A stretch of 39,725 bases of DNA, taken from assembly GCF_000425885.1 (NCBI RefSeq), contig NZ_AUEH01000027.1:1-39725 (forward strand). Direction: 5' to 3'. A program made the translations under genes and the position numbers. Shown here one piece after another: positions 7,225 to 15,500 of this stretch. Within the stretch, counting starts at the first letter, position 1, and every line of letters begins with the position of its first letter. This DNA comes from Schleiferilactobacillus harbinensis DSM 16991 (GTDB taxonomy: Bacteria; Bacillota; Bacilli; Lactobacillales; Lactobacillaceae). The notes under the pieces are model-generated. The model was not told the DNA's origin and did not search any database. It saw only the letters and a list, made by a program, of their open reading frames with translations.

Positions 7225-8759
7225 TTCTTAACCCCCAATATCAAATACTGGGACCGCTGAGCCGGTGTCAGGGCATCGTACTGGGATTGCGTACCCGACC
7301 AAACAATTTTTTGTCCAAAATCAGACACTGCTGTGGTAATCAGTGTGTTAATCTGATCTTTGGTCAAATATTTAGCATCGGCGTCAGCAGTCTTGAGATA
7401 TGGCGTTAAATCTGTTGTCGTTGCCAGCTGCTGCCAAGCATTCCAGCCGTCATTTGCCAGCATCCGGTAATACGCAATGCCGTACCGGTCATCAATCGCA
7501 ATCTGCTCCACTCGTTTGCTTGTGCTGGACGTGTTGGCGATGACGATCACCAGCCACCAGCGGTCGGTGATTGGCGCATGAGTGATGCCGTTCATCAGCC
7601 AATACCGGCCAGAGGTTTGAAGCGTGTCGAGGTCGCCAGACCAGAGCTGGGCATCGTTGGCGGCCTTGAGATATGGCGTTAAATCTGGTGTCGTCCCATC
7701 CTTGCCATCGGCGCCTTTAAGTGTCGCTAAAAAGTCGTCCTGTGTACCCGTGTGGCCGGCGTCCAACCATACTTGGTAAGCAGATTCTCCGGCAGGACCA
7801 GCGGGACCGGTATCTCCAGTATCGCCTTTTGCACCAGGTGCGCCAGTGGCGCCCTTGAGCGATGTCAAATAATCTTCTTCCGTGCCTGTGTGGCCGGCGT
7901 CAAGCCAGACTTGATAGGCTGATCGGCCATCATCTCCCTTTGGCCCCTGCAGCTCACCACCATCATTCCAGGCGTCGTTTTTCCAGATGTACAGGTGTCC
8001 TTGCACTAGATAGGTGTCTCCGGCTGTGTTACCAGTGGCCGGCAGCTTATCGACAGAATCAGCTGTGCCCTTGAGCTGTATTCCTGTGCCATCTTTGCCA
8101 TCTTTGCCAGCAGGACCAGCAGGGCCTATTGGACCAGTAGCACCAGTAGGACCAACCGGACCAACCGGACCTGTAGCGCCTGTAGTACCTATTGGACCAA
8201 CCGGGCCACGATACTTTGGATCATTAGGAATATCATTAACCAATGCTTGCACTGCTTGTGCTGTTTGAGTTGCATTACTAGCAGCTGTGTTGGCACCAGA
8301 AACTGCATTATCTAGTGTTTGCTGAGCACTATTGACGATTCCTTGCAGCTTGTCTTGCAGTCCGTTCAGTCCGCTCACATAATCATTATTGTCAATCGTG
8401 GCACCAATGTCGTTGACCGTGATAATACGGAAACTCTGGGTACTGTCTACCAGCGTTCCATCGCTGGCCAACACCTCAAACCAGCCATACCCGTTTGCAG
8501 CATACGCTTGACTATGGAGCTTGTATGAGATGCCGCCTGTCTTCTCGTCGGAAACCTCCACTGCCGAGTCAACAACTGACTTCCCGCCGTCCTTGCGATC
8601 CTTGAATTGAACCGCCAAGCCAGTCAAATCATAAGGCTGGCTATTTACATCTTTCAGCTGAGCAACTAACGTCAGTCCCCGTTCACTCTGGCGTAGGTAA
8701 ATCCGCTGGCTGTTCGGGTTCTGCTTGTTCATCGTGAGTGTCAGTTTGGGTAACGTCAC
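7221..8759 (-). CDS. BppU-type baseplate upper protein / receptor-binding protein with collagen-like repeats
   Basis: 512 residues from a GTG with AGGAGG 9 nt upstream. Residues 1-115 match the BppU N-terminal domain (IYLRQSERGLTLVAQLKD ... FRIITV) that docks on the baseplate. Residues 130-175 form a coiled coil, 185-225 are Gly-X-Y collagen-like triplets (GPVGPIGTTGATGPVGP), followed by two copies of SAYQVWLDAGHTGT separated by more Gly-X-Y. Residues about 360-440 (LQTSGRYWLMNG ... GIAYYRMLANDGWNAWQQLA) are a knob-like domain of the pyocin/fibre type, probably binding the host surface. The C-terminus has IVWSGTQSQYDAL. This gene probably decides host range. Its start overlaps the preceding gene by 77 bp. 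Confidence 0.85.
   Translation of the reverse strand: MTLPKLTLTMNKQNPNSQRIYLRQSERGLTLVAQLKDVNSQPYDLTGLAVQFKDRKDGGKSVVDSAVEVSDEKTGGISYKLHSQAYAANGYGWFEVLASDGTLVDSTQSFRIITVNDIGATIDNNDYVSGLNGLQDKLQGIVNSAQQTLDNAVSGANTAASNATQTAQAVQALVNDIPNDPKYRGPVGPIGTTGATGPVGPVGPTGATGPIGPAGPAGKDGKDGTGIQLKGTADSVDKLPATGNTAGDTYLVQGHLYIWKNDAWNDGGELQGPKGDDGRSAYQVWLDAGHTGTEEDYLTSLKGATGAPGAKGDTGDTGPAGPAGESAYQVWLDAGHTGTQDDFLATLKGADGKDGTTPDLTPYLKAANDAQLWSGDLDTLQTSGRYWLMNGITHAPITDRWWLVIVIANTSSTSKRVEQIAIDDRYGIAYYRMLANDGWNAWQQLATTTDLTPYLKTADADAKYLTKDQINTLITTAVSDFGQKIVWSGTQSQYDALTPAQRSQYLILGVKK
8085..8207 (-). repeat. Collagen-like Gly-X-Y repeat tract
   Basis: About 13 consecutive Gly-X-Y triplets within the receptor-binding protein. 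The DNA is repetitive (ACCAGTAGCACC, GGACCAACC type units), so it can expand or shrink by slippage and change shaft length. Confidence 0.85.
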
Positions 8760-8916
8760 TTGTCTGATCCTCCTTCTTTTCCAGCTGCTTCTTCAGCATT
8801 TTATTAGCCTCGCTCAACTCCTGATTGAACTGTGTGAGCCGGCCAATCTTAATTGCCATCGCGGCGATGGTATTACCAAGTTCCTGGGCCGTGAAGCTGT
8901 TGCTGTTATCTTCCAT
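8683..8916 (-). CDS. Small coiled-coil structural protein
   Basis: 77 residues, GGAGGA 7 nt upstream of the ATG. Residues about 12-50 form a heptad-like coiled coil (IAAMAIKIGRLTQFNQELSEANKMLKKQLEKKED); the tail is acidic and proline-rich. The gene lies between the tail-tip and the receptor-binding genes and overlaps the latter by 77 bp in another frame. Possibly an assembly or chaperone factor for the baseplate. No family recognised. Confidence 0.65.
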   Translation of the reverse strand: MEDNSNSFTAQELGNTIAAMAIKIGRLTQFNQELSEANKMLKKQLEKKEDQTSDVTQTDTHDEQAEPEQPADLPTPE

Positions 8917-8920
8917 TTAC

Positions 8921-11857
8921 TTATCCTCCAATTTTATAGTCGCGAGACCATCCTGGCCCGCCGTGATACCACAGTGACCCCGTGGAAGCATCTACTCTGA
9001 GATATGATCCATAGCCAAGATACAGATTTCTTCCACCTCTGAGTGTGATATTGCCGCCCATGAACAGATCACCGCCAATATCAACTTTGCTTTCGAAATT
9101 ACACGGCGTGTATGCGTGAATCCCTCCGTTAGTGGATAGTCCCCAGTCGCCGGAAATGGTCGTATTCATGCCGGTATATGGATTAATGGCAGTGATTGTA
9201 TTAACCGCCTTGATAGTGCCGCCGTCGATCATGGCACTCTTAATGGTTGGCGTGTCGATCGTGACGTTTGCCACCAACTGATTAGCAATGATTTTTCCAT
9301 CAGAGCTGACAATACTGGTTGCATTTCCATTAGTGTCGTAATAGATCAGCCCACCGGCACCAATTTCACCGACCTTAGTCCCATTTCCGTTGTAGAACTG
9401 AACCTGGTTATTAGTGTACTTTACGATTGAGCTTAACCGATTGGCATCCTGAACCTGCTGGCTGATGACCGCCTTGTAGGAATTAATGTCATTGGTCCAC
9501 TCCTGTGTAAATGCGTTCTGCCACTGGGTTTGCTGTTCAGAACTTCGCCTGCCAAACGCATCGAATTGGTCTTGCATGTTCTTCGTAGTGGAATCAATGT
9601 CCTGCTTCCAGGTTAGGTCCAGATCGTTTACCTTGTCAGCCGTTTTCTGGGCGGTGCTGGCCGCCTTGTCCTCTGCTTTTTTCGCCCATTCCGCCAAGTC
9701 ATCCGTAGCGGTCAGTGGCCGATTGCCAATGGTCACCTGCGTGTTAGCTTGGAGCAGCGTGTCATAAATAACATCAGTTACTTCTGCCTTGATGCTCAAT
9801 CCAATTTCCGGCAGAAATACCGTAACTGTGTCATACAGCCGAACCTGAGACAGATTCTTGTACCGTTCCTGCAAGTCAATAAACCCGATTGTCAGACTTA
9901 CTTTAGGCTGGCCGATGTTGTTATCACTGATATACGCCTGCGTAATGGATCGTAAATCTTCCACGGTTGTAATGTCGTACTGGCTCGCGTCAAAATTGAC
10001 GATCCGCTGATGCTCGTACTGCCGACCATCTGGCATCGGTACGGCAATATACTTTTCCGGTAACGTCACCGTTACCTCTGCCGCAGCAGCATTCATATCG
10101 TCCGCAGACCCGCTTGGGCTGACATCTGTATCGTTGTTAAACGTCAGATAATCCGCCTGAATCCACTCGTTCGTGCCGATGTTATACCAGGTTTCGCCAC
10201 TCGCCGATCCTTGACCGTAAATCGTGACATGCTGGCCGCTGGTGTATTGCTTAACCTGGGCATTCCAACTGCCTGGTGAGTTATAGCTCCACACCTTGCC
10301 CGGTGTTGTGTCTTTACTACTGGTATCATTACCACCAGTTACCGGTTTTGGTTCAACGTCTTTGGCAGCGTCGAATGACATATACTGCCCGTCAATCCAT
10401 TGGTTGCCGCCCAAGTCGTACCACTTGGATGATCCGCCGCCGGATGCTTGACCGTATACTTGCCAGCGAGTGCCGGAAGCAATCATCCGCACGATTGAAC
10501 CGTTGAAATTTGGCCGATTCCAGAGAGCAATTTTACCCTTGCTCACCTTGGCAGTCCCAATACCTCGCACTTTCTCGTAAGCATAATCTTTCTGCTTATC
10601 CAGCGAAACATACTGTGAATTGACCCATTGATTGCCGCCCAGTTTATACCAGGTGCGTCCTTTGTTGTCGGTGGCCTTGGCATACACGTTGTATGCACTC
10701 CCGTTTGCCATAAACTTACCGGTAGTATGATTACCGGCCCACGGGCTGTCCCAAATTGCAACTTTACCAGGGCCAATGTAATTAACTGTAATTACACCCG
10801 TGTATGTTGTAACCACACCCGATTTGTCACCGATGCCATAGGCAATAGTGCCTTTTCCGGTAGCTTTATTCCCAACCGTGGATGGAAACTGACTGGACTG
10901 GCCTTTTTCAAAACTGAGATACCCGCCATCAACCCACTGGGCACCACCAAGGTTGTACCAAGTGTGATCGTTGATTGTGCCAGTATCACAATACTTGAAA
11001 ATCTTAAACCGCGTCCCATTAGTCAACAGTTTACCGGTCGCAGTCTGTTCCTTAAATGGAGTGTCATAGACCGGCAAGCCACCAGTCCCGGCGTATTGAA
11101 TCAACGCTGCCCCGCTGATGTCCTTGTAGTTATCGGTATTCCCCATGCCAGTCTTGCCCAGCGTGTATTTACTAATTGGCCGAACCGCCGTGTAGACGTT
11201 CTCGATTGAGTCCGAGTTCTGCAAACTCTTCAAGTGCTGCCCATACTTAATGACAATTCCAGTGTCCCGGCCAACATTTCGATCCAGCCGCCAATTGTAA
11301 TTGTCGAACCACCATTCAGCCCGATACAACGATGTGAAACTTGGATTCTTGTCATCTCGCCCGAACAACAGGTTCTGAGCATTATCAACTTTGGTTGCGT
11401 CCCAGCTCACCACAGCTACATCAGTAATTGAGCTGGTAAAATCAATCGTTACTGGCTCAGCTAGATTATCTAAAAATGCCGAAAACAGTTGATCCGGGCT
11501 GGCGTTTGCCAGTGACAGATCATTAACCAGCACATTGCCGAACAGGTCCCCGCCGACATGCGCTGCTTCAACAGTGATCTGTCGGTCCTTGTCTGCCCAG
11601 TCCGCTACGACTGAGAAGATTCGAAACATCTGCCGCTTCCAGCCATCACCGGCATCAACCAGTAGAATCCGGTCCTTTTGCAACAGGTCCATCGCCCGTT
11701 GGGAATACGTGGCGATCATTGTCAGCTGTGCCGCGTTGTCATATTTCGACTGCACCACACAGCTCAGAACGCCAGGAACGTGTCCCTGGCCCATGCTGGT
11801 TATGTCATCCGTACTATGCTCATACACCAGCGGATTTGCTAAAGCAGTGTCCGCCAT
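8921..11857 (-). CDS. Tail-tip protein (Tal/gp58-like prophage tail protein) with four internal wall-binding repeats
   Basis: 978 residues, GGAGGTGA upstream of the ATG. Residues 1-250 and about 592-720 are the prophage tail protein/gp18-gp44-like hub fold (ILLVDAGDGWKRQMFRIFSVV; VRPISKYT; FDASQYDITTVEDLRSITQAYI; LSQVRLYDTVTVFLPEIGLSIKAEVTDVIYD). Residues about 255-316, 355-420, 432-496 and 518-573 are four SLAP/SH3-like repeats with a W-Y-x-L/I-G-x-N-x-W motif (TWYKLGGNQWVNSQYV). Residues 725-800 form a coiled coil, and the C-terminus has intramolecular beta-helix-like repeats ending in WGLSTNGGIHAYTP. No peptidase or lysozyme active site is visible. It forms the tip of the tail, contacts the cell wall and carries the receptor-binding proteins. 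Confidence 0.88.
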   Translation of the reverse strand: MADTALANPLVYEHSTDDITSMGQGHVPGVLSCVVQSKYDNAAQLTMIATYSQRAMDLLQKDRILLVDAGDGWKRQMFRIFSVVADWADKDRQITVEAAHVGGDLFGNVLVNDLSLANASPDQLFSAFLDNLAEPVTIDFTSSITDVAVVSWDATKVDNAQNLLFGRDDKNPSFTSLYRAEWWFDNYNWRLDRNVGRDTGIVIKYGQHLKSLQNSDSIENVYTAVRPISKYTLGKTGMGNTDNYKDISGAALIQYAGTGGLPVYDTPFKEQTATGKLLTNGTRFKIFKYCDTGTINDHTWYNLGGAQWVDGGYLSFEKGQSSQFPSTVGNKATGKGTIAYGIGDKSGVVTTYTGVITVNYIGPGKVAIWDSPWAGNHTTGKFMANGSAYNVYAKATDNKGRTWYKLGGNQWVNSQYVSLDKQKDYAYEKVRGIGTAKVSKGKIALWNRPNFNGSIVRMIASGTRWQVYGQASGGGSSKWYDLGGNQWIDGQYMSFDAAKDVEPKPVTGGNDTSSKDTTPGKVWSYNSPGSWNAQVKQYTSGQHVTIYGQGSASGETWYNIGTNEWIQADYLTFNNDTDVSPSGSADDMNAAAAEVTVTLPEKYIAVPMPDGRQYEHQRIVNFDASQYDITTVEDLRSITQAYISDNNIGQPKVSLTIGFIDLQERYKNLSQVRLYDTVTVFLPEIGLSIKAEVTDVIYDTLLQANTQVTIGNRPLTATDDLAEWAKKAEDKAASTAQKTADKVNDLDLTWKQDIDSTTKNMQDQFDAFGRRSSEQQTQWQNAFTQEWTNDINSYKAVISQQVQDANRLSSIVKYTNNQVQFYNGNGTKVGEIGAGGLIYYDTNGNATSIVSSDGKIIANQLVANVTIDTPTIKSAMIDGGTIKAVNTITAINPYTGMNTTISGDWGLSTNGGIHAYTPCNFESKVDIGGDLFMGGNITLRGGRNLYLGYGSYLRVDASTGSLWYHGGPGWSRDYKIGG
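10135..11095 (-). repeat. Four tandem SLAP/SH3-like wall-binding modules inside the tail-tip gene
   Basis: Each unit of about 60-65 residues starts with a beta-strand pattern (ITVNYIGPGKVAIWD; KGKIALWNRPN; GKVWSYNSPG) and ends in W-Y-x-(L/I)-G-(G/T)-x-x-W-(V/I)-x-x-x-Y. They interrupt the hub fold between its two conserved halves. The endolysin repeats have the same plan (ITINYVPGYGVAA ... CYKVGTSEYIPAQY). Confidence 0.75.
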
Positions 11858-12591
11858 CTTGGCATCACCTCCAAATTCAATGCACTAATATCAGTCAATT
11901 TATTATCACCGGGTGAAAGCACCGGAAAATCGTAGTTCGTGAACTGCACCATTCCCGGCTGATAATTTCCCTGCCCGTCGTAAACGGCTTCCGTGTCTGA
12001 ATCAACATACAGGTCACCATTCACACCGATAAAATTGAACATCGTGCCGTTCAACACGAAGCTGCCATTTCCGGCGCCCGATACGTGCCAGAGTGGATAT
12101 GCCTTCCACGGTCGGTCGTTAATCAGATTGTCTCCGCTGGTGACTGACTGATATTCGTCACCGCCCATCTCGTAAGCAAACGGCTGACAGGAAAATGTTA
12201 CCGAAAACGAGATTGACGTGCGGTCCGAAATCTTGAACGACGAAACCGTCGTTGGCGCTGCCATATAATAGAAGTTTGGCGATCCATCATACAACAATTT
12301 CTGGTACTGATTCGGGTCAGTGGAGAACAGCCAGTGGCTCACCGCCCGAGACAACGCCGCCACTTCCATAAATGGTGTGGATGTGAGTCGTGTGAACTCA
12401 AACACCTGCGACACATTGTCGTACCGATTGCTCGGCACAATTTCAGCTACAGACCTGCCAGGAATCTGCGTAATGCTAGATGCGTAGTTAGCCCCTAGCC
12501 AGTCATTGGTGCCATACAGAATGTTCAATCCCAGCGACTTGGACGACGTGCCCATGTAAGTCACACCTGCTGCATCATCGTAAAGTCCCAA
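11839..12591 (-). CDS. Distal tail protein (Dit)
   Basis: 250 residues, starting at a TTG directly after the tape measure stop, with AGGAGGG 9 nt upstream inside the tape measure gene. Residues 1-150 show the Dit/sipho_tail N-terminal pattern (GTSSKSLGLNI, PGRSVAEIVPSNRYDNVSQVFEF, and ISFSVTFSCQPFAYE, the belt-domain end), and residues 160-250 are a galectin-like C-terminal part (YPLWHVSGAGNGSFVLNGTMFNFIGV). Dit forms the ring that joins the tail tube to the tip. Overlaps the tail-tip gene by 19 bp. Confidence 0.88.
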   Translation of the reverse strand: MGLYDDAAGVTYMGTSSKSLGLNILYGTNDWLGANYASSITQIPGRSVAEIVPSNRYDNVSQVFEFTRLTSTPFMEVAALSRAVSHWLFSTDPNQYQKLLYDGSPNFYYMAAPTTVSSFKISDRTSISFSVTFSCQPFAYEMGGDEYQSVTSGDNLINDRPWKAYPLWHVSGAGNGSFVLNGTMFNFIGVNGDLYVDSDTEAVYDGQGNYQPGMVQFTNYDFPVLSPGDNKLTDISALNLEVMPRWRTLL

Positions 12592-15500
12592 CTAAATCAA
12601 CCCTCCTGTCCGTTTGCTGTTTGCACTGATGTAATGTGAATACGGGCCCAATGCTGAAGCCAGTGCCCGCAAAACTTGGTTTGTGTTGATTGGCGCCGGT
12701 GCGTCCGACCCGGACGACATTGGTGTGAGTAATGTGATGATGTATTGCAGCATCGAATTAGCCTTCACCATTTCGTCAATCAACTTGCCGTTATTATTGT
12801 CCGTATTCCCTGCCACGATGCTTTGAGCAATAGACAATCCGTTTGTTCCCGAGTCCGCAATACGATCCGTTAGGTCTCGTACAATTCGAACCGGTGTGGC
12901 GTTCGCTGGGATGTTTAAGCCGTTAGCAAACTGCGGCAAGCCTTGAAACATCTTCGCTGTTGTAGGTGCCGGAACAATTTTGGTTGCTTTTGGCAAGTTC
13001 CTCAACAGAACGTTCCGCCCGCGTGGAATAAACGCTCGTCCATTCGGTAAGTGAATCAGTTCTCGGAAGGTTGAACCCTTCTGATCATTGACAATCGCAT
13101 CGCCACCGACAAAGTTATCGTCACCGCCGGCCCGTTTGTGCCTGGTCTCAGTGATCGTTGTTTTGTGAGTCGTAATGTAAATGTCTGAATCCTTCCGAAC
13201 GGGAATCTGTCTGATAGTGTCTCGAATTCCGGCCGCTTTTTCTCGGGACCCGTGGCCGTTCAGATTAACATCTGGATTCCTGTTTGGAATCCCCTTGATA
13301 GCCCTGTGAATACCCTCTGCTTTAGATTTGGAATCATGCCCATTGACGTTAATATCCGGTTTCCGGTTTGGAACTTTCTTGATTGCACTGGCAACACTGC
13401 TAATAGTTTCAATCGAATTCTTTGGATCAACCTTGAGGGTAACCTTACCGCCTGCATTTGCTTTAGTCTGCTTAATCTTCGAATCTGCGTTGGCGGTGTT
13501 GGCATCCACAGGTACTGTTGCTGATTTGCTCCCGAAGTAATTAGGACTGAGTAAATTCTTGAACTTCGTGTCCAGCGGCTTCGTGTCGGCATCAATTGGT
13601 TTCTTTGCCGGTGTTTTGCCAAACGAATTAGCTGCTGCATTTGCGTTGGACATGCCTTGGTTGAATCCAGTATTGTCGGCGCCGATTATTTTCAGTAACT
13701 CTTTTGCAGCAAAACTATTGCCTGATTCAGCAGCTCTCTGTAATTCCGCCATAAACTGGGAGTCATTCATTAAGACTTTCTTTTCTGTGTCCGGAAGCCG
13801 TTGCCAACCCCCATATTTCAGAATCAAGTCTGCCAAACCAGCAGTACCTTTTGTTTGAACAATTGCCAACTGTTCCTTAGGCGTCAGACCTTGCCAAATC
13901 TTCATTTTATCCAGGGCATCAATGAACGAACTAACACCCTTGGTGGTCACCATAGCTTCGATGTCTTTAAGATTCAGGCTGTTCCAAATTCCCGCTTGGA
14001 ATACCGCATCAGACAGTTCTTTGCCGCCCTTTGCAGAAATAATGGCTTCCTTCTGCTTGAAAGTCAGTGTGTTCCACTTGCCATTAGTTTCCAAGACCTG
14101 AACCATCGTAGCATCCGCGTTGTTGCGGATCATGGCATATTTATCTGACCAGGATAAGTGTTCCCATCGTCCATTTTCGATTGCCGCAATGCCGATTTCA
14201 GCCCGTACGTTGCTGGAGATTTTTGCATTCTTGGCCGCAAACCTTAGCTTTTTCCACCCAGCATCAGTTTTCGCGGTGTCATTGAGCACTTTCTGCAAAT
14301 TGGTTTTAACTTCACCAGTCTTCGGGTCCAGTACAATCGAATTCCAAGTTTCACCGGCTTTCTTTGCAGTAGATGACATCTTGGACGCTGTGTCGGCAAT
14401 ATTGTTTAGTGATGTGCTGCCAGTCTTGGCCGTATTGCGCAGTGCATCTTTGACTTGCCCCATTGAAACGCCCATTGCTTTGAATGATCGTTCAATCTGG
14501 CCGCTATTGTCGCCGGTGGCTTTCATCAGTTTGTACAGGTTGGCGACCATTTGGTCAGTCATCTGAGAGTGATTGTCATCCAACAGTCGCATTGCTGAGG
14601 CGTACTTGTCTGCTGAAATTTTGCCGTTGTTGTACAAATCCTCAATGATCGACTTCTGTTGAGCGTATTTCTGATTCTCTTTTTCCAACCCTTGTGAGAG
14701 GGAGTTGAAAGAATCAAATAACTGATCCTTGTTCAACCCCTTGATGTCGCCATTTAACGTCCGTAAGATGGTTTTCTTTTTAGCAGCAGAAACATTTAGC
14801 GTTGCCACTTCCAGATCGTTCATCCGTTTTTGGCCGTTCAAGATGTACTGTGATTCGTCAGCCGTTAAGTCGCGGTTTTCCTTACTTGCCTTAACTCGAA
14901 TTGAATTAACATTCTTTGCAACTTGGCTGGCTTCCGCAACAGCTTGATTATTTGCCTTTTTTTGTTCGTTAATACCACCTTGAAGATACTGGCGAACAGA
15001 AGAGGGCAGCTCATTCAGAGATTTCTGCAACTGTGAATTTGTATCTTTAGAGGACTGGTGAATGGTCCGATACATACTGGCAAATGCGTCGGATGCCTCT
15101 TTTGCACTTGCCTTTGCCGAAGTGGAGAAACCTGCTAATGCCTGAGAAGCCTCTGTGTTGAAATTCTGGAACTTTCGCAAGGACGAATCAGCCGTCCGGC
15201 CGACACTTGTCCCCCAACTATCAGTCTCAACAGAGCTTTGATAAGCCTGTTTCCCCCACAACTCCCATGCGGTAATACCCGCTCCGATAGCAAGTGTAGC
15301 AATACCTATGCCAGCGCCAAGTGGAGTCAATGCTGTTCCTAAAACACCAGCCTCACCAGCGCTCACCGTTAGTGCCTTACCGAACAGCGTGAAACTTCCG
15401 CCAGCCTTTGTAGCAACATTAGCTGCTTCTCCGAGCTTGTCACCGGCTGCACTGGCTGCCGATCCGGAAACAGTGAACTTGCCAACCGTCTTCCCGACTG

